Source of the DNA: an uncultured Clostridia bacterium | GTDB lineage: Bacteria > Bacillota > Clostridia > UBA1381 | Direction: 5' to 3' | DNA length: 64,000 bases | Assembly: GCA_947631085.1 (NCBI GenBank) | Contig: CANRJY010000010.1 | Location: forward strand, 1-64,000 | Shown here: one piece after another, positions 47,876-56,149 of the stretch | Numbering within the stretch: the stretch's first letter is position 1 | Layout of the letters: each line of letters opens with the position of its first letter | The notes under the pieces: model-generated | What the model was told of the DNA's origin: nothing | Database searches by the model: none | The model's input: only the letters and a program-made list of their open reading frames with translations | Made by a program: the position numbers and the translations under genes

Positions 47876-49555
47876 ATGAACTACACCGAATCACGCGCTT
47901 ATACCGCCGCGTCGGGCGGGATCTCGCCGGGGCTTGCGTCGATACGCGCGCTATGCTCCGCGCTCGGCAATCCGCAGCGCGGCATGAAATATATCCATAT
48001 CGCAGGCACGAACGGCAAGGGCAGCGTCGGCGCGTTTATCGAAGCCGTTTTGCTTGACGCGGGGCTTAAGGTCGGACGGTTTTCCTCGCCCGCCGTGTTT
48101 GACTATCTCGAACAGTTCCGCGTAAACGGTGAAAATATGCCTGATCGGACGTACGCTCGGCTCGTTACGCGAATACGCGAAGAAGTAGGCAAAATGAACT
48201 CCCGCCCCACTCCGTTTGAGATTGAAACCGCCGCGGCGTTTCTGTATTTCCGCGAGGAAAACTGCGATATAGTTTTGCTTGAATGCGGCATGGGCGGCGG
48301 AGCGGACGCTACAAACGTGATTGATGAAAGCCTTGTTTCGGTGATAACACCGATAAGCATGGATCATATGAATTTTCTCGGCGATACTCTCGGCAAAATC
48401 GCGGCTGAAAAAGCCGGTATTATAAAGGAAAACGGGATCGCCGTCTCAGCTCTGCAAAAAAGCGAAGCGATGAGCGTTATAGAAAACGTCTGCCGCGACA
48501 AAAACGCGCGCCTTATCGTAAGCCTTGACGACGGGATAAACCGCGATATATCGCTTGCGGGCGCGTATCAGCAGGACAACGCGCGTCTCGCGGAAACGGT
48601 CTGCCGAAACCTCAGCGGATTTAACATAACGGAAGAAAACATCAAAAACGGCTTAAAATCGGCGGTTTGGCACGGACGGTTCGAAAAAATTTGTTCAAAT
48701 CCCGAATTGATAATAGACGGAGCACACAATCCCGACGCGGCTGAACGGCTTATGGAAAGTATTGATTTATGTTACAAAAACCGTCAAAAAAAATACATTA
48801 TGGGCGTTTTAGGCGACAAAAACTACAAAAAAATCGCGGAAATAACAGCGCCGCGCTCCGAAAAAATTTACACGATCACACCCGACAGTCCGCGCGCGCT
48901 CGATAGCACCGCGCTTGCCGAAGCAATCAAGGAATACAATCCGAACGTCGAAGCCGTAAATATGCGAACGGCTCTCAGGCTTTGCCTTGACGAAACCGAC
49001 GCGGTGACGATCGCATTCGGCTCGCTCTCGTTTCTGGGCGATTTATCGCGCATGGCGGCGGACATGATACGCATGAAAAAATGCGACAGAATAATAAAGC
49101 ACAAAAAATTTCGTGAAATACTCGCGAAAATCACGGAAGCCGAAAGAGACAGAATCTACTGCCGCCACGGTATAGAGCATCTTACGGACACGGCGCGCGC
49201 GGCGTATATAATAAATCTCGAAAACGGCTTGAATATCCCGAAGGAGCTCATCTACGGCGCGGCGCTGATCCACGACTTAGGCAGATACGCGCAGTACGCC
49301 GAAAACGCGGAGCACCACGAGGCGAGCGCGGCTCTCGCGCGGGAAATTCTCCCCGAATGCGGCTACAGCGCGGAGGAAACGGAGCAAATCGCGCGGGCGG
49401 TAATGTCGCACAGGGGCAGCGACCGCGACAAACCGCGTACACTCGCGGAGGTTCTGGTCGCCGCCGACAACCGTACACGGCTTTGTATGCTCTGCGGCGC
49501 GTCCGACACCTGCAAATGGAGCGAATACGAAAAAAATCATGATCTTATAATATAG
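47876..49555 (+). CDS. folC: Folylpolyglutamate/dihydrofolate synthase fused to an HD domain
   Basis: One frame of 559 residues. The first 400 or so are FolC, which adds glutamate to folates (and may join dihydropteroate to glutamate): ATP loop in HIAGTNGKGS, then VITPISMDHMNFLG and IIDGAHNPDA. From about residue 405 the protein becomes an HD-superfamily hydrolase, with metal ligands in RHGIEH, LIHDLGRYAQY and HRGSDRDK. A separate HD gene is often found in Firmicute fol operons; here it is fused, and no ribosome site lies at the junction. The HD part may act on a pterin phosphate, which is inference. AAAGGA precedes ATG. Confidence 0.9.
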   Translation: MNYTESRAYTAASGGISPGLASIRALCSALGNPQRGMKYIHIAGTNGKGSVGAFIEAVLLDAGLKVGRFSSPAVFDYLEQFRVNGENMPDRTYARLVTRIREEVGKMNSRPTPFEIETAAAFLYFREENCDIVLLECGMGGGADATNVIDESLVSVITPISMDHMNFLGDTLGKIAAEKAGIIKENGIAVSALQKSEAMSVIENVCRDKNARLIVSLDDGINRDISLAGAYQQDNARLAETVCRNLSGFNITEENIKNGLKSAVWHGRFEKICSNPELIIDGAHNPDAAERLMESIDLCYKNRQKKYIMGVLGDKNYKKIAEITAPRSEKIYTITPDSPRALDSTALAEAIKEYNPNVEAVNMRTALRLCLDETDAVTIAFGSLSFLGDLSRMAADMIRMKKCDRIIKHKKFREILAKITEAERDRIYCRHGIEHLTDTARAAYIINLENGLNIPKELIYGAALIHDLGRYAQYAENAEHHEASAALAREILPECGYSAEETEQIARAVMSHRGSDRDKPRTLAEVLVAADNRTRLCMLCGASDTCKWSEYEKNHDLII

Positions 49556-49564
49556 GAGTACGAA

Positions 49565-50374
49565 ATGGAAACGATAATTGGCAATAAAGCCTTCGGAAAT
49601 CACACATATATAATGGGGATTTTAAACGTAACGCCCGACTCGTTCTCCGACGGCGGGAAGTTCGGCACGCCCGACGTGGCTCTCTCGCGGGCGGAGCGGC
49701 TGATAAACGACGGCGCGGACATAATCGACATAGGCGGCGAGTCCACGCGCCCGGGATATACTCAAATAAGCGCCGGCGAGGAAATTTCACGAGTTGTTCC
49801 CGTGATAGAAGCGGTAAAATCGCGTTTTGACATACCCGTTTCGGTTGACACATACAAAAGCGCGGTCGCGAAGGCGGCTGTCGAAGCGGGCGCGGATATG
49901 GTAAACGACATTTGGGGGCTGAAGCATGACGCGGATATGGCGAGATTGATTTCGGAAGCGGGCGTTTCGTGCTGTCTTATGCACAACCGCGAAAAAGCGG
50001 AATACGGCTTGTTTATCGACGACGTTATATCGGATCTGCAAAAATCTGTAGAACTCGCGAAATCAGCCGGAATAGCGGACAACAGAATAATCCTCGACCC
50101 GGGAATAGGCTTCGCGAAAACTCTCGAACAGAATTTGCAGCTTACAAACAAGCTCGAAAAGCTTCACGAGCTTGGCTATCCCCTACTTCTCGGCGCATCG
50201 CGTAAATCTATGATAGGAAATACGCTGCGCCTTCCTGTTGAAGAGCGTATCGAAGGCACGATAGTGACCACGGTAATGGCGGTAATCAAGGGCTGCCGCT
50301 TCGTGCGCGTCCACGACGTAACCGCAAACCGCCGCGCGGTGCAAATGGCGGAGGCTATTTTAAACGCGGAATAA
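49565..50374 (+). CDS. folP: Dihydropteroate synthase
   Basis: Joins p-aminobenzoate to the pterin pyrophosphate; target of sulfonamides. The 269 residues start with the family signature IMGILNVTPDSFSDGG and contain DIGGESTRPG, VSVDTYKSAVA, MVNDIWG, DPGIGFAKT and GASRKSMIG. The N-terminal Arg/Thr loops of drug targets look normal. It follows folC-HD by nine bases and precedes folBK by 16, so all three lie downstream of the THF riboswitch. Confidence 0.97.
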   Translation: METIIGNKAFGNHTYIMGILNVTPDSFSDGGKFGTPDVALSRAERLINDGADIIDIGGESTRPGYTQISAGEEISRVVPVIEAVKSRFDIPVSVDTYKSAVAKAAVEAGADMVNDIWGLKHDADMARLISEAGVSCCLMHNREKAEYGLFIDDVISDLQKSVELAKSAGIADNRIILDPGIGFAKTLEQNLQLTNKLEKLHELGYPLLLGASRKSMIGNTLRLPVEERIEGTIVTTVMAVIKGCRFVRVHDVTANRRAVQMAEAILNAE

Positions 50375-50390
50375 GGAAAGGAAGATACCA

Positions 50391-51203
50391 ATGGACAAAA
50401 TTATTATAAAGGATCTCGAAATCTTCGCCAATCACGGCGTAATGCCCGAGGAAAACGCGCTCGGACAGAAGTTTCTCGTGTCGGCGGTGATGAAGTGCGA
50501 TACGCGCGCCGCAGGTATGAACGACGATATCACGCGCTCGGTAAATTACGCCGACGTATGCGGTTTGATCGCGGATGAAATGCGTAAAAACACGTTCAAG
50601 CTTATCGAAGCTGCGGCAGAGCGCATAACCGAAGCCGTTCTTTTAAATTATACGGCGGTACGCGAAATTACGGTGACGGTCAAAAAGCCGTGGGCGCCAA
50701 TCGCCATGAGCGCGGACACGGTGGCTGTCGAAATCACGCGCGGACGGCATACGGCGTTTATCGCACTCGGCTCGAACATCGGCGATAGACGCGTCCATTT
50801 AAACGGAGCTGTCGGCGAAATAGCCGCGAACAAGCGCTGTACTCTGAAAAAGGCATCGGATTTTATAGTGACCGAGCCCGTCGGCGGCGTGGAGCAGGAC
50901 GATTTTTTAAACGGCTGTATTGAGATAGAAACGCTCCTAACCCCGCATGAGCTTCTCGATTTTCTTCATGAAATCGAAAATGCACACGGCAGGGAGCGAA
51001 CCGTACACTGGGGGCCGCGCACTCTCGACCTCGACATAATCATGTACGACGATTTGATAATGAGCGACGAAACGCTCACGATCCCGCACGCCGAAATGAC
51101 AAACAGGAAATTTGTCCTCGATCCGCTCGCGCAGATCGCCCCGTACGCTGTGCATCCGATTGAAAAAAGGACGATTTCCGCTCTCCTGAAGTCTTTAGGT
51201 TGA
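50391..51203 (+). CDS. folK: Fusion: dihydroneopterin aldolase and HPPK
   Basis: A bifunctional protein of 270 residues. Residues 1-120 are FolB (MDKIIIKDLEIFANHGVMPEE; catalytic Lys in TVKKPWAPI), which splits dihydroneopterin. Residues 122-270 are FolK (FIALGSNIGDR; GPRTLDLDIIMYDD), which transfers pyrophosphate from ATP to the product. FolB-FolK fusions are known in other bacteria. The operon has folC, HD, folP, folB and folK functions but no folE in the window. GGAAAGGAAG precedes ATG. Confidence 0.95.
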   Translation: MDKIIIKDLEIFANHGVMPEENALGQKFLVSAVMKCDTRAAGMNDDITRSVNYADVCGLIADEMRKNTFKLIEAAAERITEAVLLNYTAVREITVTVKKPWAPIAMSADTVAVEITRGRHTAFIALGSNIGDRRVHLNGAVGEIAANKRCTLKKASDFIVTEPVGGVEQDDFLNGCIEIETLLTPHELLDFLHEIENAHGRERTVHWGPRTLDLDIIMYDDLIMSDETLTIPHAEMTNRKFVLDPLAQIAPYAVHPIEKRTISALLKSLG

Positions 51204-51296
51204 CATAAATAGCAGAGCGTTGACATAATTACAAAAAGCAAGAAAAATAGACAAAATGTGTCTCCGCATTTTGTGTAAAATAATATGATATGTCAC

Positions 51297-51325
51297 TTGA
51301 AAAAACAGTCAAAATGTGATATATT
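51297..51325 (+). promoter_or_regulatory. sigma-A promoter of the PRPP synthetase gene
   Basis: TTGAAA (51297-51302), 17-base spacer, TATATT (51320-51325), about 50 bases before ATG. Confidence 0.7.
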
Positions 51326-51376
51326 TGTAATGTAAATGTAAAAAACACGTTCGTTCAAAAAAAGGAGAAAAACTAT

Positions 51377-52522
51377 ATGATGAACAGCTTTATAACCGAT
51401 GAATCCCCTATAGTAGGTAAGCTGAGTATTATCAGCATGAAGGGGTGCGAGGAAATCACGGCGAGAATTGACGATTATCTCAAACGCTTCCGTACCTACG
51501 AGAACGTTGACACCTACGTTACGCATGTTAACTGTCCGAGATTCGGTACGGGCGAGGGCAAATGCGTGATCGACGAAACGGTGCGCGGACATGATATTTA
51601 CATCATCTGCGACGTATTCAATCACGGCGTGACCTACAATATGTACGGCTACGAAAATCACATGAGCCCCGACGACCATTATCAGGACTTAAAGCGCATA
51701 ATCGCCGCTATGGGCGGCAAGGCGCGCCGAATTACGGTCGTAATGCCTATGCTCTACGAGGGCAGACAGCACAGGCGCTCGAGCCGCGAATCGCTCGACG
51801 CGGCGCTGATGCTCCAGGAGCTTGAAAGCATGGGCGTAACGAACATTATCACCTTCGAAGCGCATGACGCGAGAATTTCAAACGCGATCCCGCTTACGGG
51901 CTTCGACGATATCCAGCCGACATATCAGATGATAAAGGCGATAACGCGCGCCGTTCCCGACATTTCATTGAAGCAGGCGGACACGGTCGTAATATCCCCC
52001 GACGAGGGCGGTATGTCGAGATGTATGTACTACAGCTCCGTATTAAAGCTGGATCTCGGTATGTTCTATAAAAGACGCGATTATTCGCAGATAGTGGACG
52101 GCAAAAATCCGATCGTCGCGCATGAATATCTCGGCAGAGACGTAAACGGCAAGGACGTTATCATAGTTGACGACATGATCTCATCGGGCGAGTCGGTTAT
52201 AGACGTGGCTAAAAATCTTAAATCACGCGGCGCTAAGCGCATTTTCGTGTTCGCTTCGTTCGGTCTTTTCACAAACGGGCTCGAACGCTTCGATGAGGCT
52301 TACGCCGACGGACTTATAAATAAAATTTTCACAACAAACCTTATTTACAGAAACCCGGGATTAAAGGAACGCGAATGGTATTACGAGGTTGATATGTCAA
52401 AATATATGTCGCTTCTGATTGACACGCTCAATCACGACGAAACCATTTCAAAGCTCTTAAATCCCATGTCAAAAATTCAGGCTCTCGTGGCTACTTTGGA
52501 GAAAAATCACGAGGAAGAATAA
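51377..52522 (+). CDS. prs: Ribose-phosphate pyrophosphokinase, long atypical form
   Basis: Makes PRPP from ribose 5-phosphate and ATP; PRPP feeds purF in this window. At 381 residues it is about 65 longer than classic Prs. Recognisable parts are MPMLYEGRQHRRSSRES (ATP/flexible-loop region), TFEAHDARISNAIP and the PRPP/ribose-phosphate loop VIIVDDMISSGES. The start of the protein differs from the classic SGNxNxxLA form, and the C-terminus has an extra helix. Forms like this occur in Clostridia. AAGGAG precedes ATG. A second standard prs elsewhere in the genome cannot be ruled out. Confidence 0.88.
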   Translation: MMNSFITDESPIVGKLSIISMKGCEEITARIDDYLKRFRTYENVDTYVTHVNCPRFGTGEGKCVIDETVRGHDIYIICDVFNHGVTYNMYGYENHMSPDDHYQDLKRIIAAMGGKARRITVVMPMLYEGRQHRRSSRESLDAALMLQELESMGVTNIITFEAHDARISNAIPLTGFDDIQPTYQMIKAITRAVPDISLKQADTVVISPDEGGMSRCMYYSSVLKLDLGMFYKRRDYSQIVDGKNPIVAHEYLGRDVNGKDVIIVDDMISSGESVIDVAKNLKSRGAKRIFVFASFGLFTNGLERFDEAYADGLINKIFTTNLIYRNPGLKEREWYYEVDMSKYMSLLIDTLNHDETISKLLNPMSKIQALVATLEKNHEEE

Positions 52523-52581
52523 AAAGCATTTTAACAATCACATAAAAACAGCGAAAAATCTCAACGGGGAGGTTGGTAATC

Positions 52582-53340
52582 ATGCAGTGTATTTTACTTG
52601 CGGCGGGCTACGCTACGCGTCTGTACCCGCTTACGGAAAATATGCCGAAGGCGCTTCTAAAGCTCGGCGACAAGACCATTCTCGATATGGTTGTCGATAA
52701 AATAAGCGAGGTTGACAATGTAGACGGCATATACATAGTCACAAATGAAAGGTTTTTCAATAATTTTGAAGAATGGGCTAAAACATACACGGGTGGTAAA
52801 ATGGTAAAGGTTTTAAACGACCACACTACCAACAACGATAACCGTCTCGGCGCTATAGGAGATTTGAAATACGTTATAGACAACGAAAAAATCGACGACG
52901 AGATCCTCGTTATGGCAAGCGACAACATTTTCGATTTTTCGCTCAATTCATTTGTTGACGACTACCGCGCGAAAAATACGGATATGATTTGCGCCCATAC
53001 GATTGAGAACAAAAAGGAGCTTCACTCGATGGGAGTTGTGGAGCTTGACGAAAACGGGCTGGTATTGAGCTTCGAGGAAAAGCCCGAGCACCCGCGCTCG
53101 GATCTGGGCGTTCCCCCGTTTTATCTCTATAAAAAGGAAACGCTCCCGATGATAGACAAATATCTCGCCGAGGGCAACAATCCCGACGCGCCCGGTCATT
53201 TCGTGCCGTGGCTCATAGATCATAAGCCTGTCCACGCGTTCGTATTCGACGCGACAAGAATCGATATCGGCACTCCCGAGAGCTACTATGAGGCGTGCGA
53301 ATTGCTCAAACAAGGCAGACTTTTTGAAAAAAGGCTGTAA
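52582..53340 (+). CDS. Sugar-phosphate nucleotidyltransferase
   Basis: A 252-residue enzyme of the NTP-transferase family (glucose-1-phosphate thymidylyl- or uridylyltransferase type). The signature ILLAAGYATRLYPLTENMPKALL has the Gly-rich nucleotide loop and catalytic Arg and Lys; VMASDNIFDFSL holds the metal-binding Asp. It lacks the C-terminal hexapeptide repeats of GlmU. ATG 52582 follows GGGGAGG; a TTG nine bases earlier is not used. Product sugar unknown: no dTDP-sugar genes are adjacent. It may share the prs promoter. Confidence 0.87.
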   Translation: MQCILLAAGYATRLYPLTENMPKALLKLGDKTILDMVVDKISEVDNVDGIYIVTNERFFNNFEEWAKTYTGGKMVKVLNDHTTNNDNRLGAIGDLKYVIDNEKIDDEILVMASDNIFDFSLNSFVDDYRAKNTDMICAHTIENKKELHSMGVVELDENGLVLSFEEKPEHPRSDLGVPPFYLYKKETLPMIDKYLAEGNNPDAPGHFVPWLIDHKPVHAFVFDATRIDIGTPESYYEACELLKQGRLFEKRL

Positions 53341-53355
53341 TCCGAAAAAAATTTA

Positions 53356-53384
53356 TTGCTTTTACAAAAGAAATATAGTATAAT
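53356..53384 (+). promoter_or_regulatory. sigma-A promoter of the zinc-ribbon gene
   Basis: TTGCTT (53356-53361), 17-base spacer, TATAAT (53379-53384), 41 bases before ATG. Confidence 0.7.
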
Positions 53385-53424
53385 ACTTTTCGGTATTATT
53401 ATAATGTAAGGGAGTTTTTCGTTT

Positions 53425-54315
53425 ATGTACTGCAAAAACTGCGGCAGGCAGCTCAAAGAAGGCGCGCGCTTTTGCGACCGCTGCGGTCAGTCGGTTCGTC
53501 AAAACAATCAGCCGTCCGAACGCGAGGCAAAACGCCGCGAAATAGAAAATCTGAAGGAAGAACGTCTCAACAGAAAAAAGCGTATAGAATATAAAGAAGC
53601 GCGCGAAGAGCGTAAAAAAGAGAAAAAGAAATCCCGCAAAAAGGGATACATCGTTTTGGTTTTCGTTTTTGCGATAATGCTTTTGGCGCTTGTAAGCGCT
53701 CTTATATCGTATCACATGAACATTTCAAACGACAAAACGCCGTTAGGCAGCGTTACAGCCGAGACCGCCGCACCCGCCACTCCGGCTCCGACGGCAATAA
53801 TAAATCAGGTTGCCGTTCCGCCGGTTCAGAATAATAACAACGGCTCCGAAAACAAGAACGATGACGATAATAAGGGCGATAATGATATTCAGGTTGATGA
53901 TAATTACGAAATCTTCAAAATGAATAACATAGTATGCCCGTATCCTAAGGGCTTTGCTCCCCGAGCTGTGAGCGGAAACGTGAAACTAAATCTCGCGGAC
54001 AGCCTGGGCGGCGCTACCATGACAGTAAGCGTTGAAAGCAACGTTACGGCTTCAACCACCGATATGATGCGCGACTACGCATCTCAGACAGGCGGCAGCG
54101 TCATCGACTCGCGCGCGGGAAGCGCAGGATTCTCGGTTACTTCCGAGCGCGATAACATTGTGTATCACCGCAAATGCATGGTTGACGGCACAAATATTGT
54201 ATATTACGATTTCCAATATTCCGTGGGTTCTTCACGCGCCCAAGAATATAAGGAAAATATCGCCTATATCGACAGCATAATGGACAGCTCCGAGTCAGAG
54301 AACGCAGAACAGTAA
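53425..54315 (+). CDS. Zinc-ribbon membrane protein, function unknown
   Basis: A 296-residue protein. An N-terminal zinc ribbon (CKNCG near residue 3, CDRCG near residue 17) faces the cytoplasm, followed by a charged coiled-coil of Glu, Arg and Lys (about 30-72), one membrane span (about 74-95), a Pro/Ala/Thr linker (about 110-130) and an Asn/Asp-rich spacer. The C-terminal domain (about 165-296) lies outside the membrane; it looks like a compact beta domain with no recognised family. Sensor or cell-envelope roles are possible, but nothing confirms them. Confidence 0.78.
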   Translation: MYCKNCGRQLKEGARFCDRCGQSVRQNNQPSEREAKRREIENLKEERLNRKKRIEYKEAREERKKEKKKSRKKGYIVLVFVFAIMLLALVSALISYHMNISNDKTPLGSVTAETAAPATPAPTAIINQVAVPPVQNNNNGSENKNDDDNKGDNDIQVDDNYEIFKMNNIVCPYPKGFAPRAVSGNVKLNLADSLGGATMTVSVESNVTASTTDMMRDYASQTGGSVIDSRAGSAGFSVTSERDNIVYHRKCMVDGTNIVYYDFQYSVGSSRAQEYKENIAYIDSIMDSSESENAEQ

Positions 54316-54318
54316 TTT

Positions 54319-54633
54319 CTACCGAACAGCGCATATTACTGCTCCGATTATGGCGGCTGATATTAAAAGAGTGATTATTACACGGATGGCTTTACGCTGT
54401 CCGTGTTTTTTATAATACGGCGTTCCGCTCACTCCCCTTGTTTGTATGGCAAATTGCTCCTTTTCCCTGTTCCTTTCCTGCTTCTCAATATACGCGGAAA
54501 CTATTTTTTCCGCGTCCGTTATTATTTTTCCCTCAAGCTCAGGTCTGTAATCTCTGAGTATAATTATCGCCTCGCTTATATACGGCGATGAGAAGTTGTT
54601 CAGAATTACCGCTTTTTTTGCTGTGTTTTTCAT
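54319..54633 (-). CDS. Small tail-anchored protein, function unknown
   Basis: A 104-residue protein whose first 80 residues are soluble and charged and whose last 20 (VIITLLISAAIIGAVICAV) form one membrane span. The start MKNTAKKAVILNNFSSPYI suggests the family that carries a conserved helix EAIIILRDYRPELEGKII; I do not recognise it. AAAGGAG lies seven bases before ATG. It converges with the zinc-ribbon gene, three bases apart. Confidence 0.72.
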   Translation of the reverse strand: MKNTAKKAVILNNFSSPYISEAIIILRDYRPELEGKIITDAEKIVSAYIEKQERNREKEQFAIQTRGVSGTPYYKKHGQRKAIRVIITLLISAAIIGAVICAVR

Positions 54634-54830
54634 AATAGGCTCCTTTTTTTGTGTTTTTTAATAATTATTTCCTTGTTTTATATTTTTATACCGAATTTAT
54701 TTTTTACAATATATGGTAATATTCGAATTTTTATTACATATAATATACCATATATAGCCTGTCCAATGTAATTTTATTGTTATATTTGTAATAATTGAAA
54801 TTAATTTGTAATGAAAATGTAATAAAACTC

Positions 54831-54859
54831 TTGACTTTGTAACCAAATTGTAGTATACT
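54831..54859 (+). promoter_or_regulatory. sigma-A promoter of the 3D-domain gene
   Basis: TTGACT (54831-54836), 17-base spacer, TATACT (54854-54859), about 36 bases before ATG. Confidence 0.85.
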
Positions 54860-54895
54860 AATATATGGTAAGATTTTGAAAGGAGTATTTTCTGT

Positions 54896-56038
54896 ATGAC
54901 TAAAGAAGAAGCACAAATTAGCATACGCTTGGAAAAGATACGGCAGCGCCGTGAAAACAAGCGGCGCAGACGCAAAAGAAACAAGATCATAGCGGCTTTG
55001 ACTTCTGCGGCTGTATGTGTCACGGTGTCGGGACTTGTGTACAGCTCTTACCTCAAGGAAATTAACATAACTGAAATAGACGAATTTAGCGGTACATATG
55101 AGACAAAAACCATAAAAACACGCGCGGAAAGCGTTACAAAGGTCTTGGAAAAGAGCGGCGTTACAATCGCCGACACGGACAGGCTTAACGTTCCTATCGA
55201 CGCTTCGCTCAACGATAACGAGAACATAATTATCACGCGCGGCAAAAACGTTACAATAAAAGCCAACGGCGCCGAAAAAACCGTAACCGTCACTAAGGCA
55301 GACCCTAAGGACGCCCTGATCGAAGCGGGATATGTGCCCGATGAGCTTGACCAAATCTCAGCCGACGATAATTCGATTGAGCTTACTTTTGTTGACGAGG
55401 ACGAAGAAACAATTAACGAGCCTATCGCGCACGAAACCGAATATGTGGATGATCCCGATATGGAAATAGGTTTGGAAGAGGTTCGCACGGAGGGTTATGA
55501 CGGAAATATCGAGAAAAAATACAAGATAATGTATCAGAATGACGCGGAGGTTTCCCGCGAGCTGGTAAGTGAAAACGTAACTCTCGAGCCCGAAAATACA
55601 GTGATTGCGCGCGGTACAAAGCCCACACCCGCTCCGACAGTCGCTCCAAAAAGCACGCCGGCGCCGAGCACAGGCGCATCCTATGCCGGCAATACCTTCT
55701 CCGAATCCAACGGAACTATCGACGGACACTCGTATTCGCGCAAAATCACGATGACAGCTACAGCATATTCAACATCACCGAGTGAAAACGGTGGTCATAC
55801 AAGTTCCGCGCTCGGAACTCCGCTGCGCCGCGGAATTGTCGCTGTTGACCCGAAAATTATTCCCCTCGGCTCCACTGTATACGTCACAAGCACAGACGGC
55901 TCATGGAATTACGGCGTGGCGTCCGCCGAAGATACCGGCGGCGCTATTAAGGGGAACAGGATCGACTTATGCTACGATAGCACAAGCACCTCCCACTCCT
56001 TTGGCAAGCAAAGCTGCATAGTATATGTTCTTGATTGA
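54896..56038 (+). CDS. YabE-like protein with DUF348, G5 and 3D domains
   Basis: A 380-residue cell-wall protein. A basic N-terminus and one membrane span (about 37-55) act as signal anchor. DUF348 ubiquitin-like units occupy about 60-165 (TKTIKTRAESVTKVLEKSGV); a G5 domain follows at about 170-240 (EPIAHETEYVDDPDMEIG); a Pro/Ala-rich linker leads to a C-terminal 3D domain (about 282-380), a lytic-transglycosylase-type fold with Asp residues in VDPKIIPLG, SAEDTGG and NRIDLC. Relatives act as peptidoglycan hydrolases in spore formers and resuscitation. AAAGGAG precedes ATG. Confidence 0.9.
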   Translation: MTKEEAQISIRLEKIRQRRENKRRRRKRNKIIAALTSAAVCVTVSGLVYSSYLKEINITEIDEFSGTYETKTIKTRAESVTKVLEKSGVTIADTDRLNVPIDASLNDNENIIITRGKNVTIKANGAEKTVTVTKADPKDALIEAGYVPDELDQISADDNSIELTFVDEDEETINEPIAHETEYVDDPDMEIGLEEVRTEGYDGNIEKKYKIMYQNDAEVSRELVSENVTLEPENTVIARGTKPTPAPTVAPKSTPAPSTGASYAGNTFSESNGTIDGHSYSRKITMTATAYSTSPSENGGHTSSALGTPLRRGIVAVDPKIIPLGSTVYVTSTDGSWNYGVASAEDTGGAIKGNRIDLCYDSTSTSHSFGKQSCIVYVLD

Positions 56039-56048
56039 TTTTCAATAG

Positions 56049-56077
56049 AAAGCCTTTCTTACGGAAAGGTTTTTTTC
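56049..56077 (+). terminator. Terminator of the 3D-domain gene
   Basis: The stem CCTTTC/GAAAGG (56053-56058 with 56064-56069) is followed by seven T. Confidence 0.8.
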
Positions 56078-56149
56078 TTTGCCTTAACCCGCACACTTCC
56101 CTTTTTGCTGTAATATTATATAGCATAAATTTTTGTGGAGGTAATTTTT

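Noticed and set aside
54734-55354. A 206-codon minus-strand ORF across the start of the 3D-domain gene
   Set aside because: It overlaps the promoter and coding start of a well-supported gene and has no recognisable product.
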